Below are positions 1 to 4,568 of a stretch of 5,061 nt of DNA, in pieces (positions within the stretch are counted from its first letter, which is position 1; each line of letters starts with the position of its first letter). The DNA lies in contig CAKUEV010000150.1 of the NCBI GenBank assembly GCA_934646845.1, positions 1-5,061 of the forward strand, given 5' to 3'. The position numbers were made by a program, and so were the translations under genes. The notes under the pieces are model-generated. The model saw nothing but the letters and a program-made list of their open reading frames with translations, did not search any database and was not told the origin of the DNA. This DNA is from an uncultured Slackia sp. (GTDB lineage Bacteria > Actinomycetota > Coriobacteriia > Coriobacteriales > Eggerthellaceae).

Positions 1-85
1 CGCCTACATCGTGCGCTTCGACGAGCTCAATACCACTCGTGCCATCAGCTTCCGCGTGAAATTGGAATGTGCTCAGCGCTCGTAG
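1..85 (+). CDS. 3' end of an unidentified protein gene (partial)
   Basis: Reading in frame from base 2, 27 codons stay open and end at a TAG at 83-85. The residues visible are AYIVRFDELNTTRAISFRVK followed by LECAQRS. The mix of charged and hydrophobic residues looks like the end of a folded protein with beta-strand character, unlike the other two plus frames. I do not recognise the family, and 27 residues are too few to assign one. The last codons and the stop lie inside the left end of the decayed palindromic element (67-290): the TAG falls in the loop and arm sequence GCT-CGT-AGC of the palindrome. The natural C terminus may therefore have been replaced or trimmed when the element arrived. 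That is inference; the open frame itself is seen. Confidence 0.55.
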   Translation, partial: AYIVRFDELNTTRAISFRVKLECAQRS

Positions 86-103
86 CATTCAACACGTTTG
101 TTT

Positions 104-235
104 GAGAAATGCGGCGTCGTTGCGTCCGTCGGTTTTGCTGCGGCACTGCTGAGTGTAGTTGATATTGATTCCGCTTCAGGCGACGAGTTGCTTGAAGCGG
201 CTGAGCGCCTTGCGGCCAATCGCGAGGAACGCGAG
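104..235 (+). pseudogene. Remnant of the 57-residue acidic protein gene
   Basis: Translated in frame from 104, the DNA gives EKCGVVASVGFAAALL, then a stretch containing DIDSASGDELLEAAERL. By hand alignment this matches residues 15-57 of the intact small protein at 4154-4327 at 24 of 43 positions. The conserved blocks are the C-G pair, GF-AALL, DI-SAS-DELLE and AERL, then EE. The 5' end is gone: no ATG or ribosome binding site precedes it, and only a TTG at 98 could start the frame. The stop is lost too: the intact copy has TAC TAG where this copy has CGC GAG at 230-235. The frame then runs through the right palindrome and into sequence antisense to the ribokinase. I treat it as a broken gene. 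No function is known for the intact relative. Confidence 0.65.
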
Positions 236-246
236 GCCCGCGAGAA

Positions 247-290
247 ACCTGCTAAACGCTACGAGCATTTAACACGAGCATCTAACAGGT
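247..290 (-). terminator. Element-derived hairpin, likely 3' end of the ribokinase operon
   Basis: The hairpin lies 19 bp beyond the ribokinase stop. In minus-strand RNA the arm ACCTGTTAGATGCT (290-277) pairs with AGCGTTTAGCAGGT (260-247) at all 14 positions, three of them G-U wobbles. A short run TTTCTC follows. A 13-nt tandem duplication (ACGAGCATTTAAC then ACGAGCATCTAAC on plus, 261-286) gives a second possible 10-bp stem with a CGT loop inside the first. On the plus strand the same structure has A-C mismatches but is followed by TTTTATT, so it might also stop plus-strand transcripts. The U-run on the minus side is short, so terminator activity is inferred. Confidence 0.5.
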
Positions 291-309
291 TTTATTACTC
301 GAAGGCGCG

Positions 310-1209
310 CTACTCAACTTCGGCGAGCGTGGGGATGGATTGCTGGGCGCCCACCTTCGTGGTGGCCATGGCGCTTGCCTTCGTGGCGAGCGCTACCGAG
401 TCGGCGAGCGACAGGCCGCGTGCGTACCCTGCCACCATGGCGCCGATGTAGGTGTCTCCCGCGCAGGTGGTGTCGATTGCGCGCGTTTTCGGCGGCACCG
501 ATTCAATGGCCTCGTCGCCGCAGAAAATCATCGACCCGCGCGCTCCCAGCGTAATGGCAACGCAGCTCACGCCGCTTTCTTTCAATTTGTCGGCGGCCGC
601 GCGAGCGCTTGCCGCATCAGCGGGATAGATTCCCGTCATCATTTCGCATTCGCCCTCGTTGACCACGACCAAGTCCAGGCACGGCAGCACGTCTTCGGGA
701 ATTTCGTGGGCGGGAGCCGGGTTGATGGCCACGTACAGGCCGCGATTGCGCGCTTCGGCAAGCGCGGCCCAGGTGGTTTCGTAGTCGCATTCCAGCTGAA
801 CCAAAAACACGTCGCCAGGTTCGGCCACTTCGTCGAGCGCGCGGCGTACCGCATCGATGCGCGTGCTTGCGTTTGCGCCTGCGTCAATGGTGATGAAATT
901 GTCGCCGCATACGCGCGTGATAATGGCCACGCCCGTTGGGCAGCTTTCCGAGCGCGTGATGTATTCGCACGTCACGCCGTGTTCGGCGAGGCTCGCAATC
1001 ATCTGGTCGCCGAATGCGTCAGCGCCCACGGCGCCCAGCATGCACACCGCGGCGCCCATTTTCGCCGCCGCCACGGCCTGGTTTGCGCCTTTGCCGCCGG
1101 GGTTGGTGATGAAGCCGCGACCGATAATGGTTTCGCCCAAATTAGGCATGTGGTCGCTCTCGATGGACAAATCCATATTCAAGCTTCCGAACACGATGAC
1201 TTTGCTCAT
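310..1209 (-). CDS. rbsK: Ribokinase (PfkB family)
   Basis: This is a cytoplasmic kinase of 299 residues that should convert D-ribose and ATP to ribose 5-phosphate. Ribokinase hallmarks appear in order: GSLNMD near residues 8-13; the sugar-binding NPGGKGANQA at about 36-45; GAVGADAFGD at about 59-68; PTGVAII near 90; NPAPA at about 162-166; NEGE near 183; and the anion-hole and catalytic block DTTCAGDTYIGA at about 245-256, whose GD aspartate is the expected catalytic base. Length is normal for RbsK (about 300-310). The ATG at 1209-1207 is chosen because GGAGG (1220-1216) lies 6 nt upstream. An open frame continues to 1431, but that stretch is arginine-rich and unlike any kinase. It is the last gene of the nucleoside operon, where the ribose would come from the hydrolase. 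Other PfkB sugars cannot be fully excluded, though the motifs favour ribose. Confidence 0.9.
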   Translation of the reverse strand: MSKVIVFGSLNMDLSIESDHMPNLGETIIGRGFITNPGGKGANQAVAAAKMGAAVCMLGAVGADAFGDQMIASLAEHGVTCEYITRSESCPTGVAIITRVCGDNFITIDAGANASTRIDAVRRALDEVAEPGDVFLVQLECDYETTWAALAEARNRGLYVAINPAPAHEIPEDVLPCLDLVVVNEGECEMMTGIYPADAASARAAADKLKESGVSCVAITLGARGSMIFCGDEAIESVPPKTRAIDTTCAGDTYIGAMVAGYARGLSLADSVALATKASAMATTKVGAQQSIPTLAEVE

Positions 1210-1249
1210 GGCAATCCTCCGGAATGGTTGTCGTCTGTTGGGTCGGGTC

Positions 1250-1296
1250 GTTCTTTGCCGAAGCCGCTTTGCTTTGCAGCGGGTTCGGCAAAGAAC
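1250..1296 (-). promoter_or_regulatory. Long hairpin in the leader of the ribokinase gene
   Basis: GTTCTTTGCCGAA (1250-1262) and its exact reverse complement TTCGGCAAAGAAC (1284-1296) form a 13-bp stem. After one G/G mismatch the stem continues with CCGCT/AGCGG (1264-1268 with 1278-1282), closing on a 9-nt loop. It lies in the 242-bp gap between the transporter stop (1452) and the ribokinase start (1209), 40 bp before the start codon. No U-run follows on the minus strand, so it is not an ordinary intrinsic terminator. It may be an RNA stability or processing hairpin, an attenuator, or a double operator, since each arm carries the word CTTTGCCGAA also found in front of the operon. Confidence 0.6.
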
Positions 1297-1325
1297 ACAC
1301 ATGGGTTTCTTCCTTGGGCTCGCGT

Positions 1326-1352
1326 TTCGGGCGCGCGGTGATTCGGGCGCGC
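1326..1352. repeat. Two direct copies of TTCGGGCGCGC, 16 bp apart
   Basis: The 11-mer occurs exactly at 1326-1336 and again at 1342-1352, in the spacer upstream of the ribokinase. It could be a pair of protein-binding sites or chance in a GC-rich spacer. I see no clear -35/-10 pair next to it on the minus strand. Confidence 0.35.
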
Positions 1353-1437
1353 TTACGAATGCGGGGCAGAAAGGTTTGCCGCAATGCGGGCGGGGCAGGC
1401 GTGCGATGGAATTCGACACCTGCTCCGCCATTGCGTT

Positions 1438-1457
1438 CAGCTTAGCCCAGCTTAGCT
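1438..1457. repeat. 10-bp tandem duplication at the transporter stop codon
   Basis: CAGCTTAGCC (1438-1447) is followed directly by CAGCTTAGCT (1448-1457), so the units differ at one base. The TAA stop of the transporter (1454-1452 on minus) lies in the right-hand unit. It looks like a small replication-slippage duplication; no function is evident. Confidence 0.4.
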
Positions 1458-2876
1458 GTTGTCGGCTTCGTCGGCCTTAGGAATAAGGAACGAAGTCGCC
1501 AGCGCGCATGCCAAAAGCACGGCGCCCATGACCATGGCGGCAGCATAGCCGCCGGCGGCGCCCGCCTGCGCGGCGTAGGCGTCCATAGCGGCGTACAGCA
1601 CGGCGAAAGAAAGGCCTGCGCCCAGGTTGAATGCGCCTGCGTTCATGCCCGGCAGGTAGCCCGTGTTGTCTTTCGGGGAAAGCACGATGCCCAAACCGTT
1701 CAGCATGATGTTCGCGGTGCCGGCATAGGAAATGCCCAGCACGATCGAAATCACGACAAGCATGGCAATGCTCGTGTTGTGAGCGACGAAAATGCCGAAC
1801 AGCGCGCCCAAAATGGACACCACGAGGCCCGCGCGCAGCACGGCGTGGTAGCCGAACTTGCTGGCCAGAACGCCGGCAACGGGGCCGAAGCACAGGCCGA
1901 GCAGCGCATACGGGGTGAGCGTGGCGAAGCTCACCACGTCAGCGCCCATGGCAACGCCGCAGGCTTCGTCCTGCGCGATGGCGGGCACAACGCCGTTCAT
2001 AATGGCGAACACGCCGGTCATGGTAAGCAGCGTGGTAAGCAGCAGGCCCCACGTGCGGCGCTGCTTCAAATAGCGGGTAGACACCATGGGGGCGTCTTTC
2101 TTCTTTTCGATATCCCAGAACACCACGAAGAATACGGCGGCAACTGCCACTAGCACGGCCACCATCACGAAGTCGGCTTTGGCCAGCTTCTGAATCTCGT
2201 TGATGGCCAAGTAGGCGGAAAGAAACGCGATGCCAAGCGTAACCACGCCGGCCCAGTCCATCTTCGGCGAGCCTTCGGCCTTGCTTTCCTTCGAGCAGAA
2301 CCACACGAGCACCACGGCGAGCACGGCAACGATGGCCATGCAAATAAACACCGAGCGGAAGCCGAAGTTGCCGGCAAGCCAGCCGCCCAGAATGGCGTCA
2401 ACGCCCGCGATGCCGCCATTGACCGAGGTCAGGATGGCCATGAGCTTGGTGTAGCGCGCTTCTTCGGTGACCTGGGTGTGCAGCATGATAAGGCACATAG
2501 GCACAACCGGGCCGGCAACGCCTTGCATGATGCGGCCCACCATGAGCATGGTCACGTCTTGCGCGGCGGCGCTTACGATGCAGCCGATGGCGGTGGTCAG
2601 GAGCATGCCGCTGAGCACCTTCTTGCGGCCTACGATATCGGCCAGGCGGGGAAGGAACAGCGAGAACAGCGCAGCGGCCGTGAAGAACACCGTCTGCGTG
2701 TTGCCGATTTCGGTGGCGGTAGTGTGCAGCTCGTTTTGCATCGCCACAAGCGCGGGCGACAGCATGGAAGCGTTGAGCTGGAAGGCGAAAATGGCCACGA
2801 GCAGCGCGACCATGAGGGCAACGATGTTCTTGCCGCCCTCGTCGAGGGTTTTGGGTTTGGTAGATTCAGCGGCCAT
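1452..2876 (-). CDS. MFS transporter, 14-helix DHA2-like, probably for nucleosides
   Basis: This is an inner-membrane secondary transporter of 474 residues. About 14 hydrophobic segments can be counted, starting near residues 18, 60, 88, 109, 145, 173, 207, 234, 276, 312, 345, 369, 408 and 443. MFS motif A is seen between helices 2 and 3 (PRLADIVGRKKVL, 76-88). A motif-C-like stretch lies in helix 5 (GGIAGVDAILGGWL, 154-167). Fourteen helices and motif C are typical of the DHA2 (EmrB/QacA-like) branch, usually exporters, yet the gene lies in a nucleoside-degrading operon. Substrate and direction are therefore inferred: nucleoside or ribose uptake, or possibly base export. Only 6 bp separate its ATG from the hydrolase stop. 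The nearest purine-rich site, GAAAGGA (2897-2891), is 14 nt away, too far to be a good ribosome binding site, so translation is probably coupled to the gene before it. Confidence 0.85.
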   Translation of the reverse strand: MAAESTKPKTLDEGGKNIVALMVALLVAIFAFQLNASMLSPALVAMQNELHTTATEIGNTQTVFFTAAALFSLFLPRLADIVGRKKVLSGMLLTTAIGCIVSAAAQDVTMLMVGRIMQGVAGPVVPMCLIMLHTQVTEEARYTKLMAILTSVNGGIAGVDAILGGWLAGNFGFRSVFICMAIVAVLAVVLVWFCSKESKAEGSPKMDWAGVVTLGIAFLSAYLAINEIQKLAKADFVMVAVLVAVAAVFFVVFWDIEKKKDAPMVSTRYLKQRRTWGLLLTTLLTMTGVFAIMNGVVPAIAQDEACGVAMGADVVSFATLTPYALLGLCFGPVAGVLASKFGYHAVLRAGLVVSILGALFGIFVAHNTSIAMLVVISIVLGISYAGTANIMLNGLGIVLSPKDNTGYLPGMNAGAFNLGAGLSFAVLYAAMDAYAAQAGAAGGYAAAMVMGAVLLACALATSFLIPKADEADNS

Positions 2877-2882
2877 GCGAAC

Positions 2883-3824
2883 TTAGCCGATCCTTTCAAT
2901 AGCGTCAGTCACGAGGTTCCAGAATTTGTCGAAGTCGAGCTTCGTAGCCACCTGGGTGTGGCATTCCTCGGCAGAAGGCTCCGGCCCGCGCAGATCGGCG
3001 ACCGTCATGCCCAGCGTGAGCTCGCTGTGGATTTCCACGTCGAGCGGGCAGCGGCGCGTTTCCACGCACGTGGGGTCGATGAGATAGGCGACCGTGCAGG
3101 GGTCGTGCACCGGCGTATCCACGAAATCTTGGTTGTCTTGGTAGGTCTTGCGGAAGAAGTCCATGAGGCCCGAGACGAACGTAGCCAGCGGCGTGCCGAC
3201 TTCTTCGATGCGCTTCTGCACGGCGGGCGTGCACAGCGCCTGGTGCGTGAGGTCGAGGCCCACCATGGTGAGCGGCCACTTCTCGTTGAACACGATGTGC
3301 GCGGCCTCGGGATCGACCTTGATGTTGAACTCGGCCACGGCGCTCCAATTGCCCACGTGGTAGCCGCCGCCCATAAGCACGACTTCCTTCACGCGCTCAA
3401 CGATGCGCGGCTCCATGCGCACAGCCATCGCGATGTTGGTGAGCGGGCCAGTGGGAACCAAAGTGATGGTGCCCGGCTCGCTTGCCATAATGGTTTCCAC
3501 GATGTAGTTCACCGCGTGCTTCTGCTCGAGCGGGCGGGTGGGCACAGGCAGCTCGACGCCGTCCAGGCCGCTTTCGCCATGAATCGAGGCGGCCACTTCC
3601 TGCGGGCGCACGATGGGGCGGTCGCAGCCGGCGTACACGGCCACGTCGGTGGCGTGCGCTTTCTCGAGCACGGCGCGGGCGTTGTAGGTCACCTTTTCGA
3701 GGCTCTGATTGCCTCCGACGGTGGTCACGCCCAAAAGCTCGATTTCGGGGTTGCCCAGTGCGAGCAGGATGGCGACGGCGTCGTCGTGTCCCGGATCGCA
3801 ATCCAGGATGATTTTCTTCGTCAC
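2883..3824 (-). CDS. Group I nucleoside hydrolase, RihB/IunH type, pyrimidine-preferring
   Basis: This is a cytoplasmic N-ribohydrolase of 313 residues, the usual length, that splits ribonucleosides into base and ribose. The calcium-binding signature DCDPGHDDA is at residues 8-16 (D10 and D15 as ligands). TGPLTN lies at 125-130, the ribose-contacting EFN at 165-167, and HDPC at 240-243 (D241 ligand). H82 in HGESGLDG together with H240 matches the histidine pair known from E. coli YeiK/RihB. From memory the sequence resembles RihB and RihA closely, favouring uridine and cytidine; purine nucleosides are not excluded. The start is a GTG (3824-3822) chosen because AAGGAG (3835-3830) sits 5 nt upstream and the protein then begins MTKKIILDCDPG as expected. 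It is the first gene of the operon, with the transporter 6 bp behind it and ribokinase last. Confidence 0.92.
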   Translation of the reverse strand: MTKKIILDCDPGHDDAVAILLALGNPEIELLGVTTVGGNQSLEKVTYNARAVLEKAHATDVAVYAGCDRPIVRPQEVAASIHGESGLDGVELPVPTRPLEQKHAVNYIVETIMASEPGTITLVPTGPLTNIAMAVRMEPRIVERVKEVVLMGGGYHVGNWSAVAEFNIKVDPEAAHIVFNEKWPLTMVGLDLTHQALCTPAVQKRIEEVGTPLATFVSGLMDFFRKTYQDNQDFVDTPVHDPCTVAYLIDPTCVETRRCPLDVEIHSELTLGMTVADLRGPEPSAEECHTQVATKLDFDKFWNLVTDAIERIG

Positions 3825-3858
3825 GATTGCTCCTTAAAAGAGGGGTTGTTTGCATGCC

Positions 3859-3890
3859 TTCGGCAAAGCATTAGAAATATTCGGCCAAAG
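3859..3890 (-). promoter_or_regulatory. Paired CTTTGCCGAA-type sites, candidate operator
   Basis: On the minus strand CTTTGGCCGAA (3890-3880) and CTTTGCCGAA (3868-3859) lie on either side of the candidate -10 box, the second close to the expected transcription start. The same ten-base word forms both arms of the hairpin before the ribokinase (1253-1262 and, inverted, 1284-1293). A repressor or activator shared by the two leaders would fit. No regulator gene is visible in the window. Confidence 0.4.
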
Positions 3891-3897
3891 GCATAAA
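3870..3897 (-). promoter_or_regulatory. Candidate sigma-70 promoter of the nucleoside operon
   Basis: On the minus strand, TCTAAT (3875-3870) matches the -10 consensus at 5 of 6 positions. TTTATG (3897-3892) is a poor -35 (3 of 6) at 16-bp spacing. Transcription would begin near 3863, leaving a leader of about 40 nt that includes the AAGGAG site. The weak -35 fits an activated or regulated promoter, but this is a pattern match only. Confidence 0.4.
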
Positions 3898-3919
3898 TTC
3901 GAAGTTTAACGCATTCGAA
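3898..3919. promoter_or_regulatory. Two TTCGAA palindromes 16 bp apart flanking GTTTAAC
   Basis: TTCGAA occurs at 3898-3903 and 3914-3919, with the symmetrical heptamer GTTTAAC (3904-3910) between them, just upstream of the candidate operon promoter. This could be a dimeric protein-binding site. It may also be chance in an AT-rich spacer. Confidence 0.3.
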
Positions 3920-3943
3920 ACGAATAAGGCGCGAAAGTTGGAA

Positions 3944-3961
3944 GTATATATACGATGTCAA
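3944..3961 (-). promoter_or_regulatory. TTGACA box next to a GTATATATAC palindrome
   Basis: The minus strand holds a perfect TTGACA (3961-3956), followed after two bases by the perfect 10-bp palindrome GTATATATAC (3953-3944). No good -10 lies 16-18 bp beyond TTGACA (ACTTTC at 17 bp), so it is at best half a promoter. The AT palindrome resembles operators of GntR-type regulators, which is a loose comparison. Confidence 0.35.
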
Positions 3962-4009
3962 CCCGATTCGCTGTTGCATTGTGCCGTTGTGCGGAAGCTA
4001 CTGAATGCC

Positions 4010-4040
4010 ACCTGTTAAATGCTCGTAGCATTTAACAGGT
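4010..4040. repeat. Left terminal palindrome of copy B (perfect hairpin)
   Basis: The arms 4010-4023 and 4027-4040 are perfect 14-base complements around the loop CGT. The following bases TTGCAAGG contain no T-run, so it is a weak candidate for an intrinsic terminator. It lies between the operon control region and the small gene and could insulate them. Confidence 0.8.
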
Positions 4041-4153
4041 TTGCAAGGTGAATGGATGTGAGACAGGCTGGTCGGTTCAGGCTTAATTTTGAGGAACTGC
4101 TCGGACGAAATGTGTAGAGCTGTACATGCTGAAAATGATAGGAGGCGTTGCTG

Positions 4154-4327
4154 ATGAACGAGTTTGACGAGGAAGCGCTGCGTGAGCGATTGATGGACGA
4201 ATGCGGAACCGCCATGTTCGGCGGCTTTCCGGCGGCGTTGCTGGACATTGCAGATATCGAATCTGCCTCGCGCGACGAGTTGCTCGAAATTGCCGAACGC
4301 CTTGGGGTTGATCCCGAGGAATACTAG
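4154..4327 (+). CDS. Small acidic protein of unknown function (57 residues)
   Basis: The ATG at 4154 is preceded by a perfect AGGAGG (4140-4145) with 8-nt spacing, and the frame ends at TAG 4325-4327, so this is very likely translated. The protein starts MNEFDEEALRERLMDECG, has a middle AALLDIADIESAS, and ends DELLEIAERLGVDPEEY. It has 17 Asp/Glu against 4 Arg and no Lys, so it is strongly acidic. Two amphipathic helices around a glycine-rich turn (FGGF, 22-25) seem likely. There is no signal peptide or membrane segment, and one cysteine (C17). I do not recognise a family. It is the only gene inside the palindrome-bounded element, and a relative with 24 of 43 matching residues survives as a pseudogene at 104-235. 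Such conservation across two copies suggests the protein was once under selection. Acidic small proteins can be DNA mimics, antitoxins or anti-defence proteins, but nothing here proves any of these. Confidence 0.75.
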   Translation: MNEFDEEALRERLMDECGTAMFGGFPAALLDIADIESASRDELLEIAERLGVDPEEY

Positions 4328-4337
4328 GCCCGCGAAA

Positions 4338-4368
4338 ACCTGTCAAACGCTACGAGCATTTAACAGGT
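4338..4368 (-). repeat. Right terminal palindrome of copy B (wobble-paired hairpin)
   Basis: The arms 4338-4351 and 4355-4368 enclose the loop ACG. In minus-strand RNA all 14 positions pair, two as G-U wobbles; in plus-strand RNA those two positions are C-A mismatches. It starts 10 bp after the stop of the small gene. No T-run follows on the plus strand (CCAACCCC). Confidence 0.7.
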
Positions 4369-4568
4369 CCAACCCCGAAGAGCCTCGCGGGCGATTCTGC
4401 CCGGGTATTCCGCCCGCTCGTGGGGAACTGATGGGCGCGCGGCGGCGTTTGCGGGCGACCTGGTAGAATGGCTGAATTGAATTCGGTACAACAGCTCGCC
4501 TGGCGCCGCTGCGTTGCGCGCGGAGCCAATCAATCAAGAGCACATCAATCAACGAACAGGAGTCCCGC
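4369..4568 (+). other. 200-bp intergenic leader of the ABC-F gene
   Basis: There is no gene in this stretch. Near its start a weak 7-bp stem can form (GCGGGCG 4387-4393 with CGCCCGC 4411-4417, 17-nt loop) without a T-run. An extended -10 promoter lies at 4461-4469, and the rest is the roughly 90-nt leader before the ribosome binding site at 4558-4562. Confidence 0.5.
4461..4469 (+). promoter_or_regulatory. Extended -10 promoter of the ABC-F gene
   Basis: TGGTAGAAT fits the extended -10 pattern TGnTAnAAT, with 5 of 6 matches in the hexamer TAGAAT. No -35 is recognisable 17 bp upstream (GGCGGC), which extended -10 promoters tolerate. Transcription would begin near 4476, giving a leader of about 93 nt before the ATG at 4569. 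Confidence 0.5.

Larger units (their letters stand above)
67..290 (+). mobile_element. Decayed copy of the palindrome-bounded small-gene element (copy A)
   Basis: This stretch aligns with the intact element at 4010-4368 in the same orientation. At the left, the loop and right arm of the terminal palindrome are kept (GCTCGTAGCATTCAACACGT, 78-97), while the left arm at 67-80 matches the intact arm at only about 8 of 14 bases. After the palindrome, about 145 bp present in the intact copy are missing: the leader, the ribosome binding site and the first 14 or so codons. The alignment resumes near base 104 and runs to the right palindrome at 247-290. That palindrome has a 13-nt tandem duplication in its right arm. 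No transposase is present. It is a degenerate, non-mobile remnant, and calling the family mobile rests on the two copies and their palindromic ends. Confidence 0.6.
4010..4368 (+). mobile_element. Intact palindrome-bounded element with a small cargo gene (copy B)
   Basis: This 359-bp unit begins with a 31-nt perfect hairpin (ACCTGTTAAATGCT, loop CGT, AGCATTTAACAGGT; 4010-4040). It ends with a near-identical hairpin (4338-4368) in which the left arm reads ACCTGTCAAACGCT. Because the loops are CGT and ACG, the right end is the reverse complement of the left, so the two ends also form terminal inverted repeats matching at 29 of 31 bases. Inside are a 113-bp leader, a ribosome binding site and one complete 57-codon gene. 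No transposase is present. A truncated copy lies at 67-290. The structure recalls non-autonomous elements (MITEs, or palindrome-ended relatives of IS200/IS605) with a cargo gene; a flanking target duplication is not clear beyond CC on each side. Confidence 0.6.

Noticed and set aside
98..451. 117-codon plus-strand gene starting at TTG 98
   Set aside because: No ribosome binding site is present, and the frame is the small-gene remnant read through a lost stop into sequence antisense to the ribokinase.
340..1341. Long plus-strand open frame opposite the ribokinase
   Set aside because: It is His/Arg/Ala-rich, has no domain, and mirrors the codon bias of the well-supported ribokinase on the other strand.
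1210..1431. 74-residue N-terminal extension of the ribokinase
   Set aside because: It is Arg/Pro-rich, precedes the normal family start, and would contain the leader hairpin; GGAGG lies at the right distance from the ATG at 1209.
2478..3896. 472-codon plus-strand open frame opposite transporter and hydrolase
   Set aside because: It spans two genes with full family motifs on the minus strand, and its own translation is a low-complexity His/Arg/Gly mixture without recognisable motifs.
4010..4040. Integron attC site, since GTTAAAT and ATTTAAC fit GTTRRRY and RYYYAAC
   Set aside because: The two core boxes are in the reverse order to an attC site, only a few bases apart, with no extrahelical bases, and no integron integrase is in view.
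67..4368. CRISPR array from the repeated palindromes
   Set aside because: There are only four palindromes, in two pairs enclosing coding sequence; no regular spacers and no cas genes.
4387..4417. Terminator of the small gene
   Set aside because: A 7-bp stem with a 17-nt loop and no T-run is too weak to call.
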